Numbered from the stretch's first letter, positions 50,819 through 60,365 are shown. The stretch is DNA of 64,000 bases from an uncultured Clostridia bacterium (GCA_948485625.1 CAOMRW010000001.1:86004-150003); one strand, 5' to 3'. The notes: generated from the sequence alone by a model not told the origin. Program-made: numbers and translations.

Positions 50819-51271
50819 TTAATCCTTATAGACTTTTACTAAATACATCTTTCCTTCAAATTGTAATGCAACAAATTCTTCTGTTTTATCTCCATTTGTT
50901 ACTTCAATTCGACTTTTAGGCTTTAAAAGAAAAACGCCTTCATTTGAACATTTTCCTGCAATTTTCTGTCCTCTTTTTGTTTTTATTTTTTCTGCATTTT
51001 TTATAATTAACAATATTGCTTCTTCTTTTTGTACTTTCATCAAGCTAGATGGCGCAATCTTTATTATTTTAAATCCATTCCCTCTATCTTGCACTAAATA
51101 TTCATGAATAGTTGTTACTTTTAAGTCATGTGATGATTCTGAAAGTCCTGATATAAATTGTACAAACTTTATATCAGCTATTTGCATTGGCCATTTCAAC
51201 AATATTCCTTGTTTTATAATGGTTTCTTCATTCATTGTTTCGTACTGCAATTGCATAATCCGAAATCCCAT
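50819..51271 (-). CDS. Small cytoplasmic protein of unknown function
   Basis: 150 residues. AAGGAGGAAAATAT before the ATG supports this start. No membrane segment. The fold looks beta-rich (LKVTTIHEYLVQDRGNGFKI, GVFLLKPKSRIEVTNGD, EEFVALQFEGKMYLVKVYKD), perhaps two small barrels. The fourth codon is CGG, one of only three I found in an undisturbed frame in the window. It is not close to an obvious partner: a TetR gene lies downstream and a Lon-like gene is divergent upstream. Confidence 0.55.
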   Translation of the reverse strand: MGFRIMQLQYETMNEETIIKQGILLKWPMQIADIKFVQFISGLSESSHDLKVTTIHEYLVQDRGNGFKIIKIAPSSLMKVQKEEAILLIIKNAEKIKTKRGQKIAGKCSNEGVFLLKPKSRIEVTNGDKTEEFVALQFEGKMYLVKVYKD

Positions 51272-51464
51272 ATATTTTCCTCCTTAATTTTTTTGTGTTA
51301 CAATTATACTTTATTTTATCAATTATGTCAATTAATTATAAAAATATTTTAATAATATTTTATACAAATCTTTACAATTTTCAACAACTAATATAAAATA
51401 ACATTGTATAAATAAAATACAAAGAATTGGAAATACTAAAAGAAAAAATTTTGGAGGAAAACTA

Positions 51465-53855
51465 ATGAAAAACAAAAATGAATTAAATTTTAAAGATTTA
51501 AAAATGACATGTGATACAAATATGTTTAATTTTGAAACAACTGCTGATCTAGAGAATATTACTACTGGAATAGGTCAAGAAAGAGGAATTAAGGCATTAG
51601 AATTTGGTTTACAAGTTAATGTTAAAGGATATAATTTATATCTTGAAGGACCTAGTGGTGTTGGTAAAACAATGTATACAAAAAATTATTTAAATAAAAT
51701 CTCTAAAAAGCAAAAGACTCCTTCTGATTGGTGTTATATTTATAACTTTGAAAATCCTAATCAGCCAATAGCTGTTTCTTTGCCAGCAGGACAGGGAAAA
51801 GAATTTAAGTCTGCTATGGATGGATTTATTTTAGAGATGAAAAAAGATATTAAAAAGACTTTTAATGCTGATGATTTTGAAAAAGAAAAAGCTTTAATTA
51901 AACAAGAATTTGAATCAAAACGTTCTAGTTTATTAGATAAATTGAATGAAGATGCTTCAAAATATAATTTTCAAGTTAAATCTTCTCAAAATGGTATTTA
52001 TATGATGCCTATTGTTGATGGTAAAGCCATAGATGAAGAAGAATTTGATAAATTAGATAATTCTATTAAACAAGAATATGAAGAGAAATCTATTATTGTA
52101 CAAAATCAAATAATGGAAGTAATTGAACAAATAAAGACTATTGAAAGACAATCTGATAGTAAAATATCTGAATGGCAATCTAATATCGCTTTATTAACAA
52201 TAAATGTTCACATTAATTATCTAAAATCAAAATTTAAAAGAAATAAAAAAATTACAAAATTTTTAAATAATGTTAAACAAGATGTATTAAAAAATGTTTC
52301 ATATTTTGTTGATGAAGATAAGCATAAAGAAAAAGAACAACAAGTAAATCCAGTAAATAAAAAGCAAGACCCATCACTAAATTATAGAGTAAATCTATTT
52401 ATAGATAATTCAAATCTTGATGGTGCACCTGTTATTATGGATTCAAATTATTCTTATCATAATATCTTTGGTTCACTTGAATATGAGAATTATTATGGTT
52501 CATTAAAGACTGACCATACTATGTTAAAGCCTGGTCTTTTACAACAAGCAAATGGTGGTTATATAATCTTTCAAGCTAAAGATTTGTTACAAAATAATAT
52601 GTGCTATGAATCTTTAAAAAAGGCTTTGAGAGTAAAAGAAATTAGTATAGAAAATACTGCTGAACAACGTTCAGCTATGGTTATGGTTTCTTTAAAACCT
52701 GAACCTATTCCTCTTGATTTAAAGGTTATTTTAATTGGTAATAGTAGTATTTATCAAACGCTTTTAGCTATGGATTCTGATTTTAGAAAGTTATTTAAAA
52801 TTAAAGTTGAATTTGAAGATGATGCTCCTCTTAACAAAGATAATGTAAATAAGTTGGCTCAAATAATTCATGGTTTTTGCGAAGATGAAGAATTGCCTCA
52901 TTTAGATAAAGGTGCTATGGCAAAACTTACAGAGTATGCTTCAAAGCTTGCTGGTAGTCATAAAAAATTATCTACTAGATTTAATGATTTGATACAAATT
53001 ACTGGTGAAGCTGCTACTTGGTCAAAAATTGCTAAATCTAAAGTTGTAACAAAGGAATTTATAGATAAAGCTTTATCTGAGAGAATCGAAAGAGTTAAAA
53101 AATTTGATTCTAAATATATGGAGATGATTAGAGATAATTCTTTATTAATAGATACTTCTGGATTTGAAATTGGTACTTTAAATGGTTTAACTGTTATGAC
53201 AATAGGCGATTATACTTTTGGAAAACCTGCAAAAATAACTGTTAACACATATACTGGAAAAAGTGGCATTGTTAATATTGAAAGAGAAGTTGAACTTTCT
53301 GGTTCTTCTCATTCAAAAGGTGTATTGATTTTAACTGGATATTTAGGTGAAATGTTTGCTCAAGATATTCCTTTATCTTTTACTGCTAGTATCTGTTTTG
53401 AACAATTATATAATGGTGTTGATGGTGACAGTGCTTCAAGTACTGAATTATATGGATTACTTTCTAGTCTTTCTGGAATTCCTATTAATCAAGCTATTGC
53501 AGTTACTGGTTCAGTTAATCAAAAAGGTCAGATACAACCTATTGGTGGTGTTAATGAAAAAATTGATGGATATTTTCAAATTTGTAAAATGCGTGGTTTA
53601 GATGGTTCTCATGGTGTTATGATACCTGTACAGAATGTTGATAATTTACAATTGTCTGATGAAATTATTGATAGTGTTAAAAATGGTTTATTCCATATTT
53701 ATGCAATTTCTACAATTGAAGAGGGAATTGAAGTTTTAACTGGTGTTCCTGCAGGTCGTAAGGATAAGAATGGTAATTTCCCTGCTGGTACTGTTAATTA
53801 TTTGGTTTATGAAAAACTTAAAAAGTATGCTAAGGTTAGTGAAAATATAAAATAA
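51465..53855 (+). CDS. Lon-like ATP-dependent protease (LonB-type, COG1067)
   Basis: 796 residues. The AAA+ part has Walker A GPSGVGKT (62-69) and a long helical insertion (about 120-280). The Lon protease domain is at the C-terminus: the catalytic Ser lies in GDSASSTELYGLLSSLSG (near 655) and the Lys in IGGVNEKIDGYFQICK (near 698). The N-terminal substrate domain of classical LonA is missing. Such proteins degrade cytoplasmic or, in archaea, membrane targets. TGGAGGAAAAC precedes the ATG. It stands alone, with a palindrome after the stop. Confidence 0.88.
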   Translation: MKNKNELNFKDLKMTCDTNMFNFETTADLENITTGIGQERGIKALEFGLQVNVKGYNLYLEGPSGVGKTMYTKNYLNKISKKQKTPSDWCYIYNFENPNQPIAVSLPAGQGKEFKSAMDGFILEMKKDIKKTFNADDFEKEKALIKQEFESKRSSLLDKLNEDASKYNFQVKSSQNGIYMMPIVDGKAIDEEEFDKLDNSIKQEYEEKSIIVQNQIMEVIEQIKTIERQSDSKISEWQSNIALLTINVHINYLKSKFKRNKKITKFLNNVKQDVLKNVSYFVDEDKHKEKEQQVNPVNKKQDPSLNYRVNLFIDNSNLDGAPVIMDSNYSYHNIFGSLEYENYYGSLKTDHTMLKPGLLQQANGGYIIFQAKDLLQNNMCYESLKKALRVKEISIENTAEQRSAMVMVSLKPEPIPLDLKVILIGNSSIYQTLLAMDSDFRKLFKIKVEFEDDAPLNKDNVNKLAQIIHGFCEDEELPHLDKGAMAKLTEYASKLAGSHKKLSTRFNDLIQITGEAATWSKIAKSKVVTKEFIDKALSERIERVKKFDSKYMEMIRDNSLLIDTSGFEIGTLNGLTVMTIGDYTFGKPAKITVNTYTGKSGIVNIEREVELSGSSHSKGVLILTGYLGEMFAQDIPLSFTASICFEQLYNGVDGDSASSTELYGLLSSLSGIPINQAIAVTGSVNQKGQIQPIGGVNEKIDGYFQICKMRGLDGSHGVMIPVQNVDNLQLSDEIIDSVKNGLFHIYAISTIEEGIEVLTGVPAGRKDKNGNFPAGTVNYLVYEKLKKYAKVSENIK

Positions 53856-53860
53856 GAAAG

Positions 53861-53948
53861 AAGCTGTGGTGATTAGGGGCCAGGTCTTAAATCCTCATTT
53901 TTAAATAAAAATTAGGATTTAAGACCTGGCCCCTAATCACTACAGCTT
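53861..53948. repeat. Inverted-repeat element between convergent genes
   Basis: Two 35-nt arms with one mismatch (AAGCTGTGGTGATTAGGGG...TCTTAAATCCT and its complement) around an 18-nt AT-rich loop, beginning 5 bp after the Lon-like stop. It shares the GGGGCCAGGTCTT core with 45698-45808. It could terminate transcription in both directions. Confidence 0.78.
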
Positions 53949-53959
53949 GTTTTTTCTTA

Positions 53960-53995
53960 TTTTAGCTGTTAATATTTATTTTTTACAGCTAAAAT
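53960..53995 (-). terminator. Hairpin after the DUF4363 gene
   Basis: TTTTAGCTGT pairs with ACAGCTAAAA, 6 bp past the stop codon; T-poor tail on the minus strand. Confidence 0.45.
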
Positions 53996-54000
53996 TAATT

Positions 54001-54396
54001 CTAAAAAATATTCATTAAATTAAATGCTGTTTTATCTTTTATATGTTCTAATATAAAAACACTTTTATCAAGTTCTGGTAAAGCTTCTGAATATTCTTCT
54101 TTTTCTATATATGACCTTAATCCTGTTAATTCTGTTTCCACTTTTTCTAGTTCGTCATGTTCAATATAATAAGCTAATTTTTTGTATTTTTCATCCCATT
54201 TTTCATGTACTTCATTTATCATTTTTTTAGCTTTTTCTTGTTCAATTTCATTTTCTTCTTTTATTATTTCTTCTTTTAATTCTGTTAATTTGTTTGTAGC
54301 TTCTTCTACAGATTGTTTTGTATAACTTTCAGTTACACCATTTCCTATAAAAATTAATACTATAATAATTATAGAAATTATTAGTTCTTTTAACAT
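54001..54396 (-). CDS. DUF4363 family protein
   Basis: 131 residues from the ATG at 54394-54396 (GGAGGACAAA upstream). One N-terminal membrane helix (about 4-20, LIISIIIIVLIFIGNGV) precedes a long helical outside domain (EKWDEKYKKLAYYIEHDELE, KVETELTGLRSYIEKEEYSE, LDKSVFILEHIKDKT), as in DUF4363 proteins. It is found next to DUF421 genes in clostridia, as here (21 bp). Its role is unknown; a link with sporulation or envelope has been assumed from context only. Confidence 0.8.
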   Translation of the reverse strand: MLKELIISIIIIVLIFIGNGVTESYTKQSVEEATNKLTELKEEIIKEENEIEQEKAKKMINEVHEKWDEKYKKLAYYIEHDELEKVETELTGLRSYIEKEEYSEALPELDKSVFILEHIKDKTAFNLMNIF

Positions 54397-54417
54397 TTTG
54401 TCCTCCAATTTTTATAA

Positions 54418-55089
54418 TTATTTTTCTTTTTTCTGGCAAAAGAATTGTCCTTTTCCATCTATTGTTACTACTAATGCTTCTGATGGTTTCATTTTAAATT
54501 TCTCAACTTGTTTTTTTAGCCATTCTTCATTTTTTCCAATTGCTTGTAAATTATCATACATTATTTTTCCATCAACTACTAAATCATATGGTATTCCTTC
54601 ATATTCAGGTGTTATATTAAAATCTTCTGGTATTGTATTTCTTTTTTCAGGTTTTTGTATTACTGTTACTTGTCCGCTAGTTTCTAATATTGCATATTCT
54701 ACATCTCCTAAATTTACTATATTGTTTCCTCTTAGTCTTTCTTGTAATTCATTTATTGTAAATCTTTCTTTTTTTAATGCTTGTTCATTTATTTTTCCTC
54801 TATATATTAATATTCTTGGTTTTCCACAAATTATTTGTCTTGCATTTATACTTTTCATATTAATTATAGATATCAATAGATGCATTACCAATAATCCCAA
54901 TATTGGAATTATTCCATTTGTTATTGGGACTCCTGTGTCTGTCATCGGTATTGATGCTAAGTCTGCTATCATTATTGATATTGCAAGTTCAAATGGTTGT
55001 AGTTGTCCTATTTCTCTTTTCCCCATTAATCTCATAACAATTAATACTAATATGTATAAAACTATTGCTCTAAAAAAAGTTATTAACAT
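54418..55089 (-). CDS. DUF421 (YetF/YcaP-type) membrane protein
   Basis: 223 residues. Three N-terminal membrane helices (to about 80) are followed by the conserved cytoplasmic part: RLMGKREIGQLQPFELAISI, ARQIICGKPRILIYRGKINE, NELQERLRGNNIVNLGDVEY and AILETSGQVTVIQKPEKR. The last ~60 residues form the C-terminal domain found in spore-former members. Function unknown; some relatives are needed for germination. It is paired with the DUF4363 gene, whose start lies 21 bp downstream. Confidence 0.88.
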   Translation of the reverse strand: MLITFFRAIVLYILVLIVMRLMGKREIGQLQPFELAISIMIADLASIPMTDTGVPITNGIIPILGLLVMHLLISIINMKSINARQIICGKPRILIYRGKINEQALKKERFTINELQERLRGNNIVNLGDVEYAILETSGQVTVIQKPEKRNTIPEDFNITPEYEGIPYDLVVDGKIMYDNLQAIGKNEEWLKKQVEKFKMKPSEALVVTIDGKGQFFCQKKEK

Positions 55090-55266
55090 TTTTCTACCTC
55101 TTTAATTCTTAATTTATTTTTAATTAATTTGTTTTTATTTTAGTTTTTACAAAAATTAACTTTTTTATACTTATATTTTTGAATATTATTTTTAAATTCG
55201 TAAATAATAATTTTAGAGCCTTGAAATTTTTACATTAAATTTTTTAAAATCTAAGGAGGTTTTCTT

Positions 55267-55638
55267 ATGTCAAATTCACAAACAAGAAGTGAAAATGGTA
55301 CTTCTACAGTATGGCAAATAGTTGGTAGATTAGTTGCTGCTGCTGTTGTTTTAGCCATTACTGCATTCTTTACACCTGGATTTACTATAAATAGTATTTG
55401 GACTTTAATTATAGCTGCTGTTGTTTTAACAGTAATAGATTATTTAGTTACTAAGTTTACAGGTTTACATGCAAGCCCATTTGGTAAAGGCTTTGTAGGT
55501 TTTGCATTAGCTGCTATTACTTTATATGTTACACAATTCTTTGTAGCTGGTTATTCTATTTCTTGGATTGCTGCTATAATCGGTGCTTTAATCTATGGTG
55601 TTGTTGATTACTTTATTCCTGGAAATCAACAAATGTAA
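55267..55638 (+). CDS. Small four-helix membrane protein (phage holin family IV-like)
   Basis: 123 residues. After a polar N-terminus, four membrane segments: IVGRLVAAAVVLAITAFFTP, IWTLIIAAVVLTVIDYLVTK, GFVGFALAAITLYVTQFFVA and ISWIAAIIGALIYGVVDYFI. The pattern with GF-I-N-sI and IDYL/VDYF pairs is that of PF04020-type proteins, called phage holin family although mostly not phage-encoded. AAGGAGG lies before the ATG. No phage genes are near, so a housekeeping membrane role is more likely than lysis. Confidence 0.7.
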   Translation: MSNSQTRSENGTSTVWQIVGRLVAAAVVLAITAFFTPGFTINSIWTLIIAAVVLTVIDYLVTKFTGLHASPFGKGFVGFALAAITLYVTQFFVAGYSISWIAAIIGALIYGVVDYFIPGNQQM

Positions 55639-55640
55639 GA

Positions 55641-55721
55641 AAAAATGAACCAAAGGGGACGTTCTTAAAATGGTTGAAAAATTTTCAACCATTTTAAGAA
55701 CGTCCCCTTTGGTTCATTTTT
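55641..55721. terminator. Perfect 40-bp palindrome between convergent genes
   Basis: Two perfect 40-nt arms (AAAAATGAACCAAAGGGGAC...TGGTTGAAAA and its complement) around a single base. It begins 2 bp after the small membrane protein's stop and covers the stop codon of the UDP-sugar gene. A cruciform or bidirectional terminator; part of the GGGAC-type palindrome group. Confidence 0.88.
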
Positions 55722-56961
55722 GTCTTTCCCAATATTTCTCATATAATTCTTTTGCTGTTTTTGGGCTGTCTACTCCATCTTTGTTTTTTACTGGTGCAAA
55801 GTCATCTTCTCTTTTTCCTCTTAGAATAGCTATATCATCAAATAATTCAAAACTATCAAATATAAAAGCTTCAAATTTGTATGAATTTGGTTCTTCTGGT
55901 ATTATTTCTCTTCCATTTTCATCTATATATGAATTCTTTTTGAATGCACTGTGATATATTAGTGGTTCTTTACTTATTTTTTCTATTGCGTCAATTGTAA
56001 ATAAGTTACACATTATATGTGATTCTCCAAATTTAAGTTCACCATTATTATCTACTTCTTCTGCCATTTGTTCTGGTAGTTCTGTATATTCAATAACTTT
56101 TGGATGTCCATTCATTTTGCAAAATACTCCAACTCTTTCATGTGGATTTGCTTTTACAACTGATTTTGAGGCTATTTGTACATTTTTTTCTATTGCCATT
56201 CCTAATAAAGTAATATCTGCCATTTTTAAAATTGCATTATCTACTCCTCCTATAAATATCCATTCTATTCCTCTTTCTTTCATGTCTGCAAGCATTCCTC
56301 TTTTTCTTAAAGATGAAAAGACTCCTCCATTACCATCTGATGCTTCTTTTATTTTTAAGTTTTTTCCTATTAACATTTTTCCTTCTGTATTAATTAATGG
56401 TAATTCTCCTTGTTCAAATAACATTACATTATTTCTATCATATCCAAAATAATTATTTCTTTCTAGAAATTCTTGTGTCATTTCATTATTTTCTTTACTC
56501 GTCATTATGTACCATGGAATAATTGTATTATATTTTTTATTTGCTTCTTTTAAATTTTCTGCTAAAATCTCAAATAAATATTTTCCTTTTCCATATACAT
56601 CTAATTTAAATGTTCCTTTTGGTCCTGTGTGTCCTAATCTTGTTCCTTGGCCTCCAGCCATTGTTACAACTGCGTATTTTCCACTTATAATTATTTTTTC
56701 ACCAAGTTCATTAAATGTTTCTATTTCATTTTTTGTTAATTTTTCTTTATCTAAATATTTTATAGCTTCTATTTTATTTTCTTTTATTTCTATTTCTTTT
56801 TTAGTATTTTCATATAATTCCATTATTTGATGAAAATCTATTCTATTTATTTGTTCTATTAAATCTTCTTTTTGCTTTCCTTCTAATTTTTCTAATAATT
56901 GTATTATATGTTCTTGATTATAAGTTTTTAATAATTGTATTATTTCCTCATTCTTATCCAT
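55714..56961 (-). CDS. UDP-N-acetylglucosamine pyrophosphorylase-like (UDPGP type 1) enzyme
   Basis: 415 residues. The nucleotide-binding signature is VTMAGGQGTRLGHTGPKGTF (about 98-117), followed by PWYIMTSKENNEMTQEFLER, GNGGVFSSLRKRG, IFIGGVDNAILKMADITLLG and PNSYKFEAFIFD. This is the eukaryotic-type UAP/UGP fold, distinct from GlmU. It joins UTP and a sugar-1-phosphate, probably GlcNAc-1-P. Found in some clostridia and Bacteroidetes. It is alone in its unit. Confidence 0.86.
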   Translation of the reverse strand: MDKNEEIIQLLKTYNQEHIIQLLEKLEGKQKEDLIEQINRIDFHQIMELYENTKKEIEIKENKIEAIKYLDKEKLTKNEIETFNELGEKIIISGKYAVVTMAGGQGTRLGHTGPKGTFKLDVYGKGKYLFEILAENLKEANKKYNTIIPWYIMTSKENNEMTQEFLERNNYFGYDRNNVMLFEQGELPLINTEGKMLIGKNLKIKEASDGNGGVFSSLRKRGMLADMKERGIEWIFIGGVDNAILKMADITLLGMAIEKNVQIASKSVVKANPHERVGVFCKMNGHPKVIEYTELPEQMAEEVDNNGELKFGESHIMCNLFTIDAIEKISKEPLIYHSAFKKNSYIDENGREIIPEEPNSYKFEAFIFDSFELFDDIAILRGKREDDFAPVKNKDGVDSPKTAKELYEKYWERQK

Positions 56962-57120
56962 TAGTTACATCCTTTCTTTATTATTTATACTTAAATAATA
57001 AAATTTCTATGTTTAATACTATATTTTATTCTTTCTATTATTTTTTGTTATTTTTATTTGGATTTGCATAAAGCCATTTTAACATAAATTTATAAATTTG
57101 GCAATTTTTTTTGAAAACTT

Positions 57121-57149
57121 GTCATATACTTTAAAAGAAAACAATATAA
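57121..57149 (+). promoter_or_regulatory. Possible sigma-E promoter of spoIVA
   Basis: GTCATATA, 13-bp spacer, CAATATAA, about 75 bp upstream of spoIVA. It resembles the mother-cell sigma-E pattern (TCATATT...CATACAAT), with a weak -10. spoIVA is a sigma-E gene in Bacillus. Confidence 0.4.
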
Positions 57150-57221
57150 ATTAATTAAAGTTATGTGGTACAAACATTTTTATTAAAATGAAAATTGTAA
57201 ATTTCAAAGGGAGGTTTATAG

Positions 57222-58700
57222 ATGGAAAGTTCAAATTTATATCAGGACATAGCCAAAAGAACAGATGGTGATATTTATGTAGGTGTTGTAGGTCCTGTAC
57301 GTACTGGTAAGTCTACATTTATTAAAAATTTTATGGATTTACTTGTAATTCCAAATATTGATAATGAATACAAAAAAGAAAGAGCAAAAGATGAGTTGCC
57401 TCAAAGTGCTGGTGGTAGAACTATAATGACTACAGAGCCTAAGTTTGTTCCAAATGAGGCTATAGAAATTACTTTAGATAATAATTTAAAATTTAAAACT
57501 AGACTTGTTGATTGTGTTGGATATCTAGTTGATAATGCTATTGGATATTTAGAAGATGATATGCCTAGAATGGTTAAAACTCCTTGGTCTGAAGAAGAGA
57601 TTCCATTTGAGACTGCTGCTGAAATTGGTACAAAAAAGGTTATTGAAGAACACTCTACAATTGGTATTTTGGTTACATCTGATGGTAGTATTACTGATAT
57701 TCCTAGAGAAGATTATATAAAAGCTGAGGAAAGAGTAGTTTCAGAATTAAAGGCTTTAGATAAACCATTTATAATTTTATTAAATTCAGAAGACCCATCA
57801 TCAGATTATACTCAAGAACTTGCAGAGAAATTAATGGATAAGTATAAGACTAGTGTTATTCCTATAAATTGTGCAAATCTCACAATAAATGATATCAATA
57901 CTATGTTTTCAAAAATTTTATATGAATTTCCTGCTCAAAAAATTGCAATTAAGTTTCCTCGTTGGATTGATGGTTTAGATTTTAATCATCCAATTAAGAG
58001 TCAATTATTTAATGAAATAAAAGATGCTTTTTCAGATATTCGTGTTTTGAAAGATATTTCAAATTGTACTCAAAAAATAAATCAGACAGAGATAATATCT
58101 AGAACTACAATTACTAATATTGAATTAGGCTCTGGAAATGTAAAAGTGCAGATTGATGTAAAAGAAGAGCTGTTCTATAAAGTTTTAACTGAAATTACTG
58201 GTGTATCTGTCGAAAATGAGGGCGATTTATTTAGTATCATTTCTGACCTTTCTATTGCAAAGAAAAAATATGATAAAATTGAATATGCTTTAGAAGAAGT
58301 AACTGCTAAAGGTTATGGAATTGTTACTCCATCAATTGATGAATTAGTATTAGATGAACCAGAAATGGTTAAACAAGGTTCTAGATTTGGTGTAAAACTA
58401 AAAGCTACCGCTCCTAGTATACATATGATAAGAACAAATGTAACTACAGAAGTTTCTCCAATAGTTGGCTCTGAAAAACAATCTGAAGAATTAGTAAATT
58501 ATTTACTTTCTGGTTTTGAAAATGATCCTACTAAAATTTGGGAATCTAATATTTTTGGTAAAAGCTTGCATGAACTTGTTAATGAGGGATTACAGACTAA
58601 GCTTTCTAAAATGCCTGAGGAAGCTCAATTAAAGCTTCAAGAAACTCTTGAGCGTATTGTTAATGAGGGCTCTGGTGGTTTGATTTGTATAATTTTATAA
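57222..58700 (+). CDS. spoIVA: Stage IV sporulation protein A
   Basis: 492 residues, the usual length. It is an ATPase that forms the basal layer of the spore coat on the forespore surface. Family sequence from the start: NLYQDIAKRTDGDIYVGVVG, Walker A GPVRTGKSTF (24-33), QSAGGRTIMTTEPKFVPNEA, DCVGYLVDNAIGYLEDD and PWSEEEIPFETAAEIGTKKV. The C-terminal targeting end is GGLICIIL. GGGAGG precedes the ATG. With splB it shows a sporulating lineage. Confidence 0.97.
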   Translation: MESSNLYQDIAKRTDGDIYVGVVGPVRTGKSTFIKNFMDLLVIPNIDNEYKKERAKDELPQSAGGRTIMTTEPKFVPNEAIEITLDNNLKFKTRLVDCVGYLVDNAIGYLEDDMPRMVKTPWSEEEIPFETAAEIGTKKVIEEHSTIGILVTSDGSITDIPREDYIKAEERVVSELKALDKPFIILLNSEDPSSDYTQELAEKLMDKYKTSVIPINCANLTINDINTMFSKILYEFPAQKIAIKFPRWIDGLDFNHPIKSQLFNEIKDAFSDIRVLKDISNCTQKINQTEIISRTTITNIELGSGNVKVQIDVKEELFYKVLTEITGVSVENEGDLFSIISDLSIAKKKYDKIEYALEEVTAKGYGIVTPSIDELVLDEPEMVKQGSRFGVKLKATAPSIHMIRTNVTTEVSPIVGSEKQSEELVNYLLSGFENDPTKIWESNIFGKSLHELVNEGLQTKLSKMPEEAQLKLQETLERIVNEGSGGLICIIL

Positions 58701-58704
58701 AAAC

Positions 58705-58733
58705 CTGATTTTGGGGACGGAGGAAAAAAACAG
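58705..58733. repeat. Single arm of the GGGACGGAGG palindrome family
   Basis: CTGATTTTGGGGACGGAGG then A-run and CAG, right after the spoIVA stop. It matches one arm plus loop of the palindrome at 25667-25722; the second arm is absent, so it cannot form that hairpin. Confidence 0.65.
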
Positions 58734-58770
58734 TTTTTATATATTATATCAATTATAATTAAATATTTTT

Positions 58771-58797
58771 AAAGGAGGACAGTATGTCCTCCTTTTT
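58771..58797 (+). terminator. Intrinsic terminator of spoIVA
   Basis: AAAGGAGGACAGTATGTCCTCCTTT with a T-run following on the plus strand. It contains AGGAGG only as part of the stem. Confidence 0.82.
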
Positions 58798-58808
58798 ACA
58801 TGAAATTT

Positions 58809-59195
58809 CTATCCTTTTTTAATTTCTTCGTCTATGCTAGTAAACGCATTCTCAATTACATAAGGCAAATATCCCCATGCTTTCTGTGTGCAACATTGTT
58901 GTTCTTCATCAAAGAAATTAGTTATTAAAAATTCTATAAAGTATTCTTTACTAAAATGTTCTGTCCATTTGTGTATATTAACCCAGGCTTTTACATCTAG
59001 TTTTTTCCTATTACTGGCAGATTTGCATTTGCTTAAACATCCTTTGCAAACTTCCCAGTCTATTAATGTTTGCTTATCATAAGTAGAATTAAAAAATAAC
59101 ACTTCTTCATTCCAAGGAATGACTTTGACATTTTTACTAATTTCCTCAATAATTTGTTCTACTCTCATTTCTGCAATTTTTGCTTCAAATTTCAT
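58809..59195 (-). CDS. Cysteine-containing protein of unknown function
   Basis: 128 residues. The central CKGCLSKCKSASNRKKLDVK and a later CC in EEQQCCTQKAWGYLPYVIEN suggest a metal or Fe-S site. The rest is helical. No signal peptide or membrane segment. AGGAGG lies before the ATG. I do not recognise the family. It is convergent with spoIVA across a terminator. Confidence 0.6.
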   Translation of the reverse strand: MKFEAKIAEMRVEQIIEEISKNVKVIPWNEEVLFFNSTYDKQTLIDWEVCKGCLSKCKSASNRKKLDVKAWVNIHKWTEHFSKEYFIEFLITNFFDEEQQCCTQKAWGYLPYVIENAFTSIDEEIKKG

Positions 59196-59332
59196 GTTTT
59201 TCCTCCTATTCTGTCTATTTTCATAATGTTTTTGAAAAACTACTAAAATTACTATTTGCTATTATATCATATTTACGTAAAACTTGTAAATGATAATTAA
59301 CAAATTTTTCACTCCCTTTTTAATATATAATT

Positions 59333-60352
59333 TTATAGATTTTTTCTTCTTAACTGCCCACAAGCAGCATCAATATCAGAACCTAATTCTCTTCTAATTG
59401 TTGCTACAATACCATGTTCATTTAAATAATCTCTAAATTTCATTATATTTTCATTTGAGCTTTTTGTATAATTTCCATTTTCTATTTTATTAATTGGAAT
59501 TAAATTAACATGACATAGCATTCCTTTTAAAAGTTTTACTAGTTCTTTTGCATCTTCTAGATTATCATTGTTGTCTTTTGCTAATGCATATTCGAATGAA
59601 ATTCTTCTATTTGTTTTTTCAATATAATCTTTACATGCTTTAATTAATTCTTCTATTGGATAGCTATTATTTACAGGCATCATTTTACTTCTTTTTTCGT
59701 TATTTGTGGCATGTAGAGAAATTGATAAAGTGCATTGAATATTTTCTTCTGCTAATTTGTAAATTTTAGGAACTAGTCCACTTGTAGAAATGCTAATATG
59801 TCTTGCACCAATATTTAATCCTTTTGGATTATTTATAATTTTTATTGCATTTACAACATTATCATAGTTATCTAATGGTTCTCCTATTCCCATAAATACA
59901 ATATTTGATATTCTAACACCTGTATCTTGTTCTACCGCTAAAATCTGTTCTACTATTTCTCCAGAAGTTAAATTTCTAATAAAATTAATTCCTGTTGAAG
60001 CACAAAATTTGCATCCCATTTTACATCCAATTTGAGATGATACACATATACTATATCCGTGATGATAACTCATTAAAACTGTTTCTATTGCATTTCCATC
60101 TAATACATCAAATAAATATTTAATAGTTCCATCTTTTGATTCTTGCTTTTTTAAAATATTATAATTGCATATGGTATAGTTTTCTTTTAGTTTTTTTCTC
60201 AATTCTAATGATATGTTTGTCATTTCATCAAAATCTTTCACTTTTTCTTGATGAATCCATTTAAATATTTGTTCTGCTCTAAATGGCTTTTCTCCTATAT
60301 TTATCAACTCTTCTTTTAATTCATCTAAATTATAGTCTTTTATATTTTTCAT
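59333..60352 (-). CDS. rlmN: Dual-specificity rRNA/tRNA A2 methyltransferase RlmN
   Basis: 339 residues from the ATG at 60350-60352 (GGAGCTAAT upstream); the in-frame ATG seven codons earlier lies in the repeat. A radical SAM enzyme that methylates A2503 of 23S rRNA and A37 of some tRNAs. The cluster motif is CKMGCKFC in SSQIGCKMGCKFCASTG. ISNIVFMGIGEPLDNYDNV, ARHISISTSGLVPKI and the end AACGQL with the catalytic Cys are present. A palindromic element separates it from hemW upstream. Confidence 0.95.
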   Translation of the reverse strand: MKNIKDYNLDELKEELINIGEKPFRAEQIFKWIHQEKVKDFDEMTNISLELRKKLKENYTICNYNILKKQESKDGTIKYLFDVLDGNAIETVLMSYHHGYSICVSSQIGCKMGCKFCASTGINFIRNLTSGEIVEQILAVEQDTGVRISNIVFMGIGEPLDNYDNVVNAIKIINNPKGLNIGARHISISTSGLVPKIYKLAEENIQCTLSISLHATNNEKRSKMMPVNNSYPIEELIKACKDYIEKTNRRISFEYALAKDNNDNLEDAKELVKLLKGMLCHVNLIPINKIENGNYTKSSNENIMKFRDYLNEHGIVATIRRELGSDIDAACGQLRRKNL

Positions 60353-60365
60353 ATTAGCTCCTTTT

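Noticed and set aside
54398..55105. Long open frame (235 codons) on the plus strand
   Set aside because: It is the mirror of the DUF421 gene. No family motif and no start signal.
55267..55638. Prophage lysis gene
   Set aside because: The holin-family name applies to the fold only. No endolysin, portal or tail genes are near.
25677..58720. ACGGA sequences in GACGGA/AACGGA elsewhere as further frameshift sites
   Set aside because: At many other ACGGA sites in genes the frame is xAC-GGA (Asp/Asn/Tyr/His-Gly), so CGG is not the codon and the protein continues normally.
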